Assembly: GCA_024220505.1 (NCBI GenBank)
Contig: JAKZZE010000008.1
Span: forward strand, 1,116,001-1,180,000
DNA length: 64,000 nt
Origin: Rhizopus arrhizus
Lineage: Eukaryota; Mucoromycota; Mucoromycetes; Mucorales; Rhizopodaceae
Direction of reading: 5' to 3'
Part shown: piece by piece, positions 24,546-36,430 of the stretch
Layout: every line of letters starts with the position of its first letter
Position numbering within the stretch: position 1 is the stretch's first letter
Program-made: the position numbers and the translations under genes
Notes under the pieces: generated by a model
The model's database searches: none
Told to the model about the DNA's origin: nothing
What the model saw: only the letters and a program-made list of their open reading frames with translations

Positions 24546-25789
24546 ATGGAATCCGATCTATCAAGAAAAGTCAATCATTCTTCCCCAATGATGGAAACGA
24601 GTACTGCAGATGATGACTTGACATGGAACACAACAAGGGAGTATCATAAAGAGCCATCGGCTACTTATTGGTTACCAAAGGATGAAGAAGAACAGATGCG
24701 ATTGACAGGAGTAAATAAGAATGAATCCTTTTCACCCCATCTTATTTTCTTTAAAAGCTACAATTTGCAGTCAAGGAATTATTTAAAGGGTAACAAGTGA
24801 ATACAAGTGGTCCATAAGAGAATAATCTTTCTCTTTTTTTTTTTTTGAAAAGCAATGTTCTACCAAGTGTAACAAAATCACTCAATTTTGAAGATAATCT
24901 TGCCATACTCGATATTGGATGTGGTCCTGGAGCATGGATAATGGTATGACACAGCATGCACACATACACATAATGATAGGTTCATCGTTTTAGGACATGA
25001 GCACAGATTACCCCAACTGTACATACGCAGGTTGTGATATAGCAGACATGATACATGACAAAATCAAGCCCAGCCAATTTACATTTCAACTCGGCAATAT
25101 AACCGAACGGTTGCCTTATGAGAATAACACGTTTGAGCTTGCTCAGATGAGATTCTTTGTTGCCTGTCTGCGTAAAGATCAGTGGCCGGATGCGATAAAG
25201 GAAGCCCTGAGGGTGATTAAGCCAGGTGGTATACTGCAGATGATAGAAATAGATTTGAAGGTAAATGAGTGAAGGTTGGGTGAGAAGGGAGAGGGGGGAA
25301 AACTGATCAAGTCAAAATAGAAAACAGAAGGGTTGGATCCAGTAGTTGAAAAGTACATGGATGCTAGTAGGATGTTGATGTTATTTAGCATAAATAGAAA
25401 CTGATGTCCCAGTTGAATATAGTTTATGATGAATGTAAAGCAAGAGGACAAGATCCACGCATTGTCAGCAAGCTCGAAAGCATGCTTCTGAACAGTTGCT
25501 GTGAATTGATCGAGACAAGTTATCAACACATTGATTTTCGTAAGTTTTGAAAGGGTCTTATTCGCTCCCGTCTCATCTTTTCAAAGGTTCACCATCCAAC
25601 AGTTCAAAAAGATTCCTTTGGACTTGGATACAAGGCGCAAAAAGCACCCTGCCTATCTTGGGACCCAAGATAGGAATACATGACAAAGAAGCACAAAATA
25701 AATTCGTTTCTGACCTAAGACATGCTTGCTTGACAACTCCATCCTCCATGTTTATTAAAGCCATTGTCGTACAAAAGTTGACAGACTAA
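24546..25789 (+). CDS. Class I SAM-dependent methyltransferase
   Basis: Seven exons fit a frame of 306 residues: 24546-24710, 24758-24789, 24853-24943, 24994-25260, 25321-25341, 25398-25539 and 25587-25789. The SAM-binding motif I is clear in AILDIGCGPGAWIMDMS, followed by acidic CTYAGCDIADM and the motif LRVIKPGGILQMIEID. The N-terminal ATYWLPKDEEEQMRLTG then LQFAVKELFKGN is the usual preamble of this fungal family. Substrate is unknown. The 21-nt exon 25321-25341 is inferred; skipping it also keeps the frame. Part of exon 2 rests on the acceptor ttaaaag, chosen because it restores the family sequence. Confidence 0.9.
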
Positions 25790-26116
25790 AACAGAAAGAA
25801 TCATGCAAGTGTATCCTTGTGCTATAGAAACAAGTATTGTTTATTTATGGATGAGTCAAAGTGAACATTCATGTGTTGATCATTTACAAGTAAATGCGAA
25901 ATAAAAAATCATTTTATTTTTTCTTGCTTGTCAAATAAGGTTCAATCAAGATTAAAGTGATCCACGCGAGAGAAACATTTAAAATTTTACGGGAGGGGGA
26001 TGCATACAAATGAAATTCATTGTTACATTTTTTGATCAAACATGGTAGTGTGCTACCAAAGAGAACAAGAAAAAAAAAAAAGGATTGAATGATAGGATGC
26101 AATATGCTTTTATGAA
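25790..26116. other. Intergenic, nothing recognised
   Basis: A-rich 3' flanking sequence of the methyltransferase; no coding or repeat signal. Confidence 0.4.
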
Positions 26117-26395
26117 CTATACAACTTGTTTATATTTAAAACCAATCACGCGAAAAAGAGACGATTTCCAAGAGAACCTACACGGCTTTTTTGCAAATAA
26201 TGCCGTTTTGTCATCATCTTCTTGACACCACATATCTTCATGTATCCTTCCTGCCTTTTCATCCACCAGTGATTTGTAAGAAGATGATCGAAGGAATTTT
26301 CGATTGTATTTTTGACAAAGAGACGATGCCAGCTCGTTTCTTTTATAGGAAGTAAAGTCTTGATGGTCTTGGTTTAATAAATTGATGGTTGACAT
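26117..26395 (-). CDS. Small hypothetical protein (92 aa)
   Basis: Open frame from ATG 26395 to a stop at 26117. Its composition is mixed and protein-like (INLLNQDHQDFTSYKRNEL; SYKSLVDEKAGRIHEDMW), unlike the Ile/Phe/Lys runs of random AT-rich frames nearby. No domain was recognised. Could be a genuine small gene or the last exon of one extending to higher coordinates. Confidence 0.4.
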   Translation of the reverse strand: MSTINLLNQDHQDFTSYKRNELASSLCQKYNRKFLRSSSYKSLVDEKAGRIHEDMWCQEDDDKTALFAKKPCRFSWKSSLFRVIGFKYKQVV

Positions 26396-26842
26396 GGTTT
26401 ATTTACACTAGAGAAAAAGAAAGAAAAAAAAAAAGATTATTTTACAAAAAAAAAAAAAAGAATGCTTTTATAAGAGTACCTTCTAATAATGGTAAAAGGC
26501 TTTAATTAAAAAAAAATCTTGAATTCCTCTGTTTAAAAAGATAATGAAAATATGCGTTTAAATCATTTTATGAAATAGATTGAAATTAATTTTATTTTAT
26601 TACGATTTGTTCAACTTACTTTAGATGCATGTAGTCTAATAAGTTTGTATTGAACATCCTGCTGCTGTTCTAGATTCTTAGTGTCGGAAACTGAAATAGT
26701 CACGACCTAAATAGGATATCACTTTATTAAATGCAATTTTAATAAAGTGGTACAAATACATTCAATAGTGTCATGGTTGATCATCAAAAAAAAAAAAAAA
26801 AAAAAAAAAAAAGAGAGGGAAAAAAGATAAAAGGATGATTAA

Positions 26843-27273
26843 CTAGTGAAGATTGAATAAAAAGAAATGGATGCAATTGAAATGATTGGTGTCAATGCGG
26901 TACACAAACCAATCGAGTGGTTTGCATTCTTCTCCTTTTGTTTCTTTGAAATAATCTGAGAATAATTTATGGGTTTCCCCTCTAATTTCAATCAATACAC
27001 TTTTTATCCTAGTTGATTCAAATTTATGTGATAAAAGCCAACTTGATTCTTTAGGGAGCTTTTTTTTTTCTAAAAGGAGACTGATTAACAAGAAAAAGAT
27101 GCAGAATACATTTTCAAGTGCATCTGTAAACTTGTTGTGCGGACACTTTTTAAAAAACTAGAGTCGTCATCAGACGTCTCCTTTTGAAACACCCAGGAAA
27201 GACTAGATAATTTTTTTTTAAAAAAAAAAAAAGTAAATGGGACATGAAGTGAAAGGGATCTGATGTCTCTCAT
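26843..27273 (-). CDS. Possible small gene, exon structure unresolved
   Basis: Two minus-strand open pieces, 27085-27273 (WVFQKETSDDDSSFLKSVRT) and 26843-27091 (LPKESSWLLSHKFESTRIKS; ETHKLFSDYFKETKGEE), look protein-like and adjoin. They are in different frames and no convincing intron joins them. Nothing was recognised. Confidence 0.3.
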
Positions 27274-27440
27274 TAAAAAAAAATAGTTTGTACAAGTTGA
27301 TTTGATTAAAAAGAATAGAATGCAACACTGTCCAAGAATGAAAAATTATCTTTTTCCTAATAAAATCATGCTTTAAAAAACAAGCTTAGATTATAAAAAT
27401 AAAGGCTGTTGAAAAGAGAGGTAGAGAAAAGAGAAAGGGT

Positions 27441-30400
27441 TTATTGAATGCGTACAGCAAGTTGATCTACATCATAAGTGGGATTATAGAATCCGACACG
27501 TTCCCAGTAGACAAGAAACTTTGTAAACAGGGCACGATCGATGACGGGAGCCTTGTGGAGGTGAGAGCTGACAGAGGCGGTATGAAGGGTTTGAAAGGTA
27601 GGCATGCGAAAGGATTCAGCCAAGGCATTTTTGTAAAACGGGAGGAGACGATAGGCCGGGTTGTCCTGCTGGGATTCGAGGGCACGCACCCAGGCCTGGG
27701 CCGAAACGGTCTCAAAGGACAGACCGGAGGAACGGAGGATGTCGAGCAGGGCAGACCAGGGTAGGGTCCGAGGCTGGACGACATGATAGACCGACTTTAC
27801 GGTGTCGACCGAGGCGACATGCAGCAGGATATCGACCAAGGTACGCGCGGCGTGATCGACCGGGATCCAATCGACCGAGAGATCGAGGGCGGGCATCTGA
27901 TGCATTCGGCCGGCCCCACCGACAAACATCAAGGGATACTGCTCTGACGTGTTCCAGACGCCATGCTCGGTATCGCCACAGACCTGACCGAGTCGTTCAA
28001 TCGTCCAAGGCAGGCCCTTGTGCTCGACCAAGTGGCTCAAGACACACTCGACCACAAACTTGGATTGCGCATAGCCCTTGGGCATCGCCACACGGGCATC
28101 GACCGGTGCCGGCTTTTCCTCAATCACATCGCCCCAGAGCGCGGTAGCACTGACGCTCGAGACAAAATGAACATCCATCGGACGACCGTCGCGGTAGGCA
28201 AATTGGAGCAGACGGTAAAAGGGAGCGATGCAGGTCCGGTCATAGTCTTCGATCGTTCGGTGAAAATCCAGCATCCAGGCGCAGTGCTGAACAATGTCAA
28301 TCTCCTTTCTCAGCTGGCCATAGCGTGCTCTGGACAGGCCCAGGTAGCGGTCGTTCAGCCGCATCGGCAACACCTGCACACGCCCACTCTTCAGCAAGGC
28401 CCTGTTCAGCAGCCGGGCGTCGAACGCGTCCTCTAGTCTCTGGTCAGGATGATGGCCACGGACCATACAGTACACCTTCTTCACCTGCTCGTTCTTCAGC
28501 AGTTCCCAGAGGACAAAGGAGCCCAACGACCCCGTGGCACCAGTGAGCAAGACGACCCAGCCATGTTTCTTTCGATCGGGCTTCTGGACCTTGCCTTGAA
28601 AATCGGATTGGGCCCGAGCGAGATAGGAGTGGACCAGGTGCTGGGTTTGGTCATAGTGCGACTGGTCGGCAAGCGGCCGGTCGAGGGCGTCGGTTGACAG
28701 GGCTTGAACGAGGGCGTCGAGGGTCGAGTGGCTGTAGAGAAAATCGATTGAGACCTGATCGAACCGGTCGGCGATCCTGTTGCGTAGTTGGATCAAGGAA
28801 AGCGAGTTGAGACCGAGATCAAAGAGGGAGAGAGAGGTGTCTTGAAGGTCAGCGGGGGAGAGCTGCAAGACGTCGGCAGCACAGCGCATCAAAAAGGCCT
28901 TCGTCTCTGTACCTGGAACGACCTTGCGGACCTTTCGTGCCGGTCCGTCGAGAAAGTCTCTGTACAGGGCCTCGATCATCTCCTCATATTCGACCTCCAC
29001 CTTCTTTCGTTCCACCTGTCCCTTGACGTTCACCGGCAGGCACTGACCAAAGGGCAAGATCTTTATCATCTGATCCACCAGGACACTGTGACTCGGACAG
29101 GCCGCATTGGCCTCCTGGACCGCCTTGTGAACCATCCGCAATCCGGCCTCGTCCACGGTCGTGTTCAGTTCGATCAGGGCCGAGGTACACTGACGTCCAT
29201 GACCGAGGACGATCGCCTGCTTCACCAGCGGACAGGCCCGGATCGTGAGCTCCATCGGGCTCGGGTTCGTCTTTTCTCCATTCTCCATGATCAGCAGATG
29301 ATCACGCCGTCCAAGGTAGCGGTAGTAACCTGGGAACGCAGGATGCGCTTGAAACAAGTCGTTCGTGTCGTAGCCACCATCCGGACGGTTGGCCACGCCC
29401 GTCGCCAGACATCCCGTCTCGGCACGGACATACATTTGCTTCTCCTCCTCTTGGTCTTCAAATCCACAGCCTTCGTGGCCTTCGTCATCGGTCACGAATG
29501 GCGTCAGCGTGTACCAGTTCTTGCTGCTCGGATCAAGATCGGATGTCATCACTGTGCCTGCCTCGGTCATGCCGTACATCATCCGGATAGGGACCCCTTG
29601 TGTCAAAAGCCACTCGCCTGTGTCAAACACGAGCGGTGCGCCGCCAAAGAAGACATACTTGAGCTGACGCAGCAAGTCGTTATAGGCCCGGTCTTGTCGA
29701 ATGGTCTCTGCCATCTGCTGAAGCACGAGAGGTGGGGCTGCCATCAGGCTACAGGGATTCATCGTCAGAGCCTGCTTGATGTCTTCTTGAGAAGGGGAGG
29801 GTCGTTCGATGAAGACAAGACTGCCGCCAACAACCAGGAGACCAAGAGCAGAGGTGATACCAAACGAGTGGAAGCTGAAAGAGAGATGAGTCAAGGAGTA
29901 AGGGGGAAGGTCAATGGACTTACATGGGAGCACATGACAAAAGGACATCGTCCTGATCGACGGCTTTCATCTTGGGATGCCTTTGCTTCATGGTTTGAAA
30001 GGTACGGATGACCTTGAACATGTACTGATGTGTGCAGTAGACTGGTTTTGGAAAATTAGTCGATCCTGAACTGTGAATGGATGAGTAGGGAAACAAGTCG
30101 CAGTCCATGCTTTACCTGTGCAAAATAATCGTCGTCTTCTCACGATCGAAATCGGAATGGTTCAAATCAGGCAGTGTCAGGCTGACAGATTGTTTTAGCA
30201 GTAGCTCATGATGCAGTGGATCGACCATGTGGGCCACCAAGCCCTTTTTCTTCACAGCCTGAGCCATCCGCTTGTATTTCGAACTGACGAGCAACACGTC
30301 GGATCCTGTTTGGCTCATCAAGGCCAATACGGCCGGCTCAGAATTTCGAGGAGAGATGGCAAAGAAAGTGACGCGAAGTTTGAGGAGAGCGATGAGCATG

Positions 30401-30636
30401 AGGAGGTAATCAAGGCTGTGGTCAGAAAGAAAGGAGACGATTTGGCCTTGCTGAAGACTTTGAGACCACTGAGAGGCGAGTCGATCCGAGATGGCATCGA
30501 CTTCAGCATAAGTCAGTGTTTTGTATATTCCATTCGAGTGATAGCGAGCCAAGGTCCTGTCGGCATACTTTTCGCAAGCATCCTTGATGAGCTCTGTGAG
30601 CGCCTTGCATTCATTTTTGCTTCTATCGATAGTCAT
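27441..30636 (-). CDS. NRPS-like adenylation-carrier-reductase enzyme (A-T-R)
   Basis: Three exons (30116-30636, 29924-30070 and 27441-29874) give 1,033 residues. Residues 1-530 form an AMP-binding adenylation domain: the A3 loop is SSGSTNFPKPV, then MMYGMTEAGTVM (A5) and YDTNDLF (A7). A carrier domain near residue 590 has FDLGLNSLSLIQLRNR, whose Ser would carry phosphopantetheine. The C-terminal part (about 670-1,033) is an extended-SDR thioester reductase with the NADP loop LTGATGSLGSFVLW and catalytic YAQSK. By analogy with Lys2 and carboxylic acid reductases, it should activate an acid, load it and release it reductively as an aldehyde or alcohol. The substrate is unknown. The last exon is much richer in GC than its neighbours. 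Confidence 0.92.
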
Positions 30637-31011
30637 TGGGAAAGTTCTTGAACTTAAAAAAAAAGTAGCAAGAAAAGAAAAGAAAGGAAGGTTTCTTATT
30701 TATAGATGTATTGTACACAAAACCTGCTCTATTCAAGACAATGCGTTTGCAGTATGTAGTTAGCATTTGCTTTATTTATGACTGCAACCTAATCTTGAGT
30801 GCTTTTTTTAAAAAGGAAATCGCGTTTTGGTTTCTCTCTCTTTTCTAAAATTATAATAGTTTAAGCTATACTCACGAATACTGCGTAAAATGCACCCCTA
30901 TCTGCATGTACTACTGTACTTTACTTTTTGCGATACCGGAAAAGGTAAATCACATAATATGTATTATGATTTAAGAAAGCAAAAAGAAAAAGAAAAAAGA
31001 AAGCAAGAAAG

Positions 31012-31066
<55 letters not shown>

Positions 31067-32565
31067 AGAGGAAGAGGAAAAAAAGAAGGAGAAGAAAAAA
31101 GAAGAGGAAAAAGAAAAGCTAAAAATACTTTGCACAGTACTCATATCTTGCCTTACGAAGATGACTACGATTTGGATACACGATCCTAAAATTGATTTAT
31201 AAGTGTTGCTGCTATAAAATGACAAATACAGGTTAAGGCACTTGTGATAAATCGACCGCATTTACTCTTTGGTAAAAATAATAATAGCCAATGCTACCAC
31301 ACCCTCCAATCTTACACAGAAACCTTTTACATTCAATTTAATGTGCTTCTGTTTATATTTTGGCTACTCAATCGATAGATGAAACAACGAGTTTTTAAAA
31401 AGTCACTTTTATTTTCTCTCTTATTTTATCCATTCTATTAAAATCAGGTAAGAATTGAGTTTTAATTTGCCATGGATTCATCAAAAGGGGGTGTAAAATA
31501 AGATGAGTAAATCATCCATCTTTCCTTCTCTTTTCCCCTTTTTTCTTTATTTTAAATAAAATTCTCTTCTCCTTCAAAATAGAAGAGATGAGGATAAGAG
31601 AAACCTTTAAGAAAATTTTAATTGGTAAATACAAAGAGATGAAACAGATATCTTTTGTAACAGTCAACAAAACCATATTTAAAAGATCGATAGTTGTACA
31701 TGACACTGTTCACCTAAAGGTGCCACACGCACCGACATTATTTTCAAAAGTAGAACCACAAAAATAAAAGCTTATCGGATGAGAATCACTTGAAAAAAGA
31801 AAAAAAAAAGAAGATAGATCGTCAAGTGGCAGTATCCTCTTTACATATCAGGTATACTCCGTTCCATTCAAAATTCAGCTTGAAGAGATAACTAAGAAGG
31901 AGTATGCTTCTGAGGATGTGGAGGATCAAGGGCAATTGAGTAAGATACGATGGATGAGAGAACATTGGCTGTGTTGAATTCCGTCAATCACTGTAAACAA
32001 AATGCTGTATACGTGACACTTGTTACAACATTCATCCAGTGGACACAAGAGAACTTCTTTACACAACAGACTCTTTATGTTTTGTAAACCATCGATAACA
32101 ATCCATCGTTGATGACCAATGATTGAAAGAAGAGAAAGGGAGTAGATGAGCAGAGATTGTGTTTCTTTTGAACCATTTTCAATCATCTTTCATCAATTAG
32201 ATGCCATCATGAACTGTACTTGTTCTATTCACAACAATTGATTATTCTTAAATGTCTCAGGAGTGAATATTTTATATAAACATTATTTGTTTTTTTAGAT
32301 ACAACGACCATTGACTGCTTTACATCATGACAGACTATTTCAAACAGAAATTCAATGTATGCTGCTTCATGTCAATCATTTCTATCGCTCATCCTCTTTT
32401 TCATTATTACTTTCAACAGCTTTTTGTGCTCTTCAAAAAGAAAACGAAACAGATTAATCAAGCATGGCTGAATGATGAGGCATTTGTGTGTTACTCCCCT
32501 CCCCCTTGTTCCAGGTCCGAAAGAGAAAAAACGCATGGATCGGGCCTTGTCTACATTGTGGCTGC
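30637..32565. other. Intergenic, AT-rich, poly(A) tract
   Basis: Contains a 50-nt A run (31012-31061) followed by a GA-rich purine tract to about 31120. Open frames here are Lys- or Ser/Phe-rich products of these tracts. No gene or repeat end was recognised. Confidence 0.45.
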
Positions 32566-32573
32566 CTATAAAT
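32566..32573 (+). promoter_or_regulatory. TATA-like box
   Basis: TATAAATA lies 48 bp before the ATG of the following gene. A plausible core promoter, by sequence only. Confidence 0.4.
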
Positions 32574-32620
32574 AATATCTTTTTCATTTTTTTAGTTCTC
32601 TCTTCTCTTTTTCAATAAAC

Positions 32621-33173
32621 ATGATGGTTACTCTTTCCACCCATTGTAGTTTGCTTCATAATGAAACTGACAATGTACGCCATAAATCATTTTCATCCTT
32701 TGTAAAGAACTTATTATCCATCGTATCACCTTCTACCACAGCCATCAAGAGTGATGAATCAGAGAAACAAGTTCGATGTTTATTTGAAGACATGTATTTC
32801 TCATTTCCTGCTTTTGAAGAAGACGAAGAACAAGGAGAAGGTAGGCCTAATTGTCGCCATCCACCTTCTTTAATTGTTGGAACAAATCGTATAATGTGTT
32901 AATTCTACTTTTGTATCATATATTTCATAAATCATCTCCCTTCCCCCCCTCTTCCTCTATACCTTTCATATTTAAAATACATCTCCCTTTCTCTTTCTTT
33001 AATGATCATCAGCATCAATAAACCCAATTTTTCTTTGGCATATGAATTCCAACCAAAACCTTTTTATTCATCTTATCGATGCAGTGATTTGCATTTAAAA
33101 TTCAGGATTTTATCCAGCCAATCAAGATTTACTTGGTGCATTCAATACTTTCTGTTATTCAAGTAGTACAAGT

Positions 33174-33219
<46 letters not shown>

Positions 33220-33713
33220 TTTGGTCTTCAGTGTGAGTTAAGGATAATTATCTACCATGTCATCGCCGTAATCATTCTGTTCTTCAACAGGCGATTAGTT
33301 TTACTCAAGAATCTTGGCATTTTGGCTTTGAAGTAAATCTTTCAAGGTATAAATATAAAGGTTTTGATTCATAAACCACAAAAAGTCTCTTGATTTAAAC
33401 GGTTTGTTTATTTATTTTGTTTTTTTTTTAATTTGCAGCTGAATACATTGTTGTAATTACAATGACCAATGTTTGCCTTCTGATGAACTTGTCAGCGATA
33501 GAATTGATGGTAAAGAGCCCAAATACCAATCAAAACATGATGCAGGGGAAATGGTTATCAAAACATTGTATCATTTAGGGAATATTTCTTATATTTCTAT
33601 ATCGTCTGAGGACAAAAGAGGATGATCTCTCAGTTATAGCAAGGGCCATGAAAGAACTTGGTTTAGATGGAACCCTGCTGCCCAAAATGGTTTATCAGTT
33701 ATGGTCCTTTTAG
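32621..33713 (+). CDS. Hypothetical protein, several exons, model partial
   Basis: Exon 1 (32621-32840) starts MMVTLSTHCSLLHNETDNV and ends in an acidic EEDEEQGE. A 263-nt intron joins in frame to 33106, giving GFYPANQDLLGAFNTF. Later coding-like blocks are AISFTQESWHFGFEV (about 33291-33340), TMTNVCLLMNLSAIELM (about 33460-33515) and the C-terminus KEDDLSVIARAMKELGLDG then LPKMVYQLWSF with stop at 33711-33713. The junctions around the 42-nt T run (33175-33216) and before the third block could not be reconciled in frame. The hydrophobic middle might be a fragment of a cyclin-like fold, but that is weak. It may also be decaying. Confidence 0.45.
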
Positions 33714-34202
33714 TCATTTTTAGTACATCTTAATAAAGGTTCATTGTGTTAAAAGTATATATCGTCGTCTTTGTATGATAAGTGTTCAGTGAGACAAGTA
33801 TTGTATCCAAAAGTTCCTAGTATTCCAGTACTATCCTGCCTCTTGTTACTGAACTGTTTATCAAAGTATAAACAACAACAGCAACAACCCCTCTCTCCCT
33901 TTGCTATCACTTTGTATATCTGACTACACGACTGTGAGCCGCGATAATGAGTCTATCACACTCTTCAGCTGACTTGTCTTTGAAGTCTGGTTCCTCAAGA
34001 ATGGCGCCAACGCAAGGGTCAAAGTTTGTTTTTGGGGATGATGTAGTGCTTTTGTAAAAGAGCCGTAAGTTCGGTTCCATAGTCGTTATAAGAGCCTCCT
34101 AATTAATAAAGACCGAATAGTCATGATACAAAGATAACTGAATGACCTAATTCCTTATGAACATCCTTGACAGAGTAAAGCTCATGATCGTTTCAGCTTG
34201 CT

Positions 34203-34256
<54 letters not shown>

Positions 34257-35334
34257 ACCAAGCTTATTACCATCATAGACATTTTATAAATGAAAACCCC
34301 AGTCAGACCCAACAACCAATTCAATTTTAAAAAACTATTTTCCACAACAAGTCCTACATAAATCCTGATGTCAAGTCTGATTTATCAAATCGATGTACTG
34401 CTTGTCTGTATTATTCTCCAATGAAAAGAAATCAGAGGAGTTAGAAATAATACTAATGCTTAGGTGACAATATTCAGTAGTCAACAAGTTTGTTGGAAAC
34501 TTGGATATTGAAGAATAGTGTGGTTGTCTAAGCTTTTAGGGCAAGCCTCCTTATTCACTTTTCCTAATGTAGTTGAAGAATGTTGGTCAAAGAACCCATC
34601 TTCAGCTAGCTGTGTATTTGTCCTATCCCTGCTTTTTTTTAAATATCATACAGCTTTATCTATGTTAAATGATCAAATGCAAGAAGTAATAAAAAAAAGT
34701 ATAATTTGGTAATACACAGTAGGTATACATATAAAGTTTGATGAATATCCTTGAAATTAATATTTATGATGTTTAATGATACACATTCTCTCTCTTCCTA
34801 CTTATTACTCTATCAAAATCATCATCATTCATGGATAACCGTTTTTTACTTTGATTAATTACCATTCTTCATAAATATTTAAAATTGAAAGTATCCAAAA
34901 TCCATTGTGAATTTTAGTAGATCTTCAATTATAAAAGGGATTGCTACTTTACTTAATTCATAGAAAATATACAATCCATTATTGGATAATATACTGATAT
35001 AAAATATTACCGTTCTGCCTATACAAGAATTTAATACAAGTATACAAGCAGTGATTTTGTTATATAACCCACCAATTACTGGATAACAAAGTGCTCCTTT
35101 CATGCCATTTACATCGATACTAGATTTTGAGAATATGTTGATACACATTAAATTTTTACAGGCTGTATAATGACTATTAGCTTCTGTCTCATACCTCACT
35201 TTGCCAAAATCTAAGCTCAAACCATTTAATAAAGTTGCAGTGATATCTGATTGTTTCTTATTCAAATTCAGATTTCGTTTTCCTGTCACTGTTATCAATC
35301 CAGTACTGACATGTCTTTGACCTCTGTCACTTGT
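33714..35334. other. Decayed transposon-rich intergenic region
   Basis: On the minus strand 33918-34020 reads FDPCVGAILEEPDFKDKS then AEECDRLIIAAHSRVVRY, a protein-like piece possibly from a LINE first ORF. A 47-nt T run (34207-34253) followed by actacc has the look of a minus-strand poly(A) tail. The rest is AT-rich with no recognised feature. Confidence 0.4.
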
Positions 35335-35388
35335 TAAAATTAGAACGATACAGAGAAGATTAGCATAGCTCCTGCACAAGGATGACAC
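35335..35388 (+). ncRNA. U6 snRNA-derived fragment (not a functional gene)
   Basis: 54 nt match the core of spliceosomal U6 RNA, from the TAAAATT before the invariant ACAGAGA box (in AACGATACAGAGAAGATTAG) through CAAGGATGACAC. Compared with the general eukaryotic U6 sequence I see only four differences, all G-to-A or C-to-T. The 5' stem-loop and the 3' end of U6 are absent, so this is a retrotransposed piece. It directly abuts the LINE sequence that follows. Confidence 0.85.
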
Positions 35389-35949
35389 TACCAACCCAAT
35401 ACTAACATGATTCTTTCCAATGCTTATCAGTCTCCTCATGTGGCGGAGTCTATATTCTCTCCACCCAATAGCAGAGCTAGATACAAGTACTATATTCAAG
35501 TAGTGACAGCAGCAAATAGTGTCCTTGTTGCATAATTATATTGAGTATCCTCATATTGGCGATGATTCGACCTTAAGCACCTTACATACAAAAGTATTCA
35601 GAGCGTCTAGAACGAAAAGTACATATTTGATCGATATTTTGAACTGCAGACAACTATACTGACCAACAGAGTGTGATGTTACTCAAGGAACAACATCCCA
35701 ATATTTATGCATGTGTTCCTTTGAATGACGGTCCCCGCCGTTATCTTGAAGTTTACGTATCTAAAGAACATGATAGTAATGATGTTGTCAATAATGGTTT
35801 GGTTTTTCCCTTGTACTGCCCTTGAGGACTCGGCTAAAATTGTTACTTTTAAATAATTTGCCCCTTTTGCCAAAGAGCAAAGTCTTGACTGGATTACAAA
35901 AGTGCCTCACAGTATTTGGCATTATCATGGATGTAAGAATTAATACAGG

Positions 35950-36397
35950 GCTCATTTCGCATATTTGTGTCCTATCAAATCTGCTGTTTGGAACCAAATC
36001 ATCACCGCTTCTTTTCCTGCGAGACTACTTCGACAACGATATCCTGCCATTCTATATCGGCTCCAGCGACTCAAAATACCATCAACGGCACCTCTACCGT
36101 CTTCTCCGAACCCAAGATTGTCACTGTATCAAGTTTTTGCCTGTACTCTTCAAAGCATTTGGCAGGCCCACTGGCGTTTTGTTTTCGATGATGTACAACC
36201 TGTTTCCGCCAACATAACCAAAGCCACTCTGACCGCTATCCAACGGTTAGATTCTATCCTGAACTATGATCTTTCTTAGATTTGCCCCTTTTCTATTTGT
36301 ATTTTCTTTCTTGTTCTTGTATCCTTAATATTCCCAGTCTTTCTACCCACTCATTGCGACGATTAAAGGACTTTAAATAAAACCGGAGATCACTCCC

Positions 36398-36428
<31 letters not shown>
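35950..36428 (+). mobile_element. Younger 5'-truncated LINE inserted in the older LINE
   Basis: A 479-bp insertion flanked by the 15-bp direct repeat AAGAATTAATACAGG (35935-35949 and 36427-36441). It encodes the very C-terminus of a LINE reverse transcriptase (CPIKSAVWNQIITASFP then VFACTLQSIWQAHWRFVFDD, ending LNYDLS stop). It has a 3' untranslated part and ends in a poly(A) run from 36400. Its excision in silico rejoins the ORF1 reading frame of the host LINE. Confidence 0.88.

Positions 36429-36430
<2 letters not shown>

Noticed and set aside
28788..30011. A 407-codon plus-strand open frame opposite the A-T-R enzyme
   Set aside because: It is antisense to exons with complete adenylation motifs and results from the GC-rich codon bias; its translation has no domain.
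30890..31261. Two roughly 100-codon frames over the poly(A) and GA-rich tract
   Set aside because: The translations are runs of Lys or of Ser/Phe produced by the homopolymer.
35335..35388. A functional U6 snRNA gene
   Set aside because: The 5' stem-loop and the 3' end are missing, there are changes in conserved positions, and it runs into LINE coding sequence.
34879..35499. A 206-codon minus-strand frame spanning the U6 fragment
   Set aside because: It runs antisense across the U6 fragment and the LINE ORF1 start, and its translation shows no recognisable domain.
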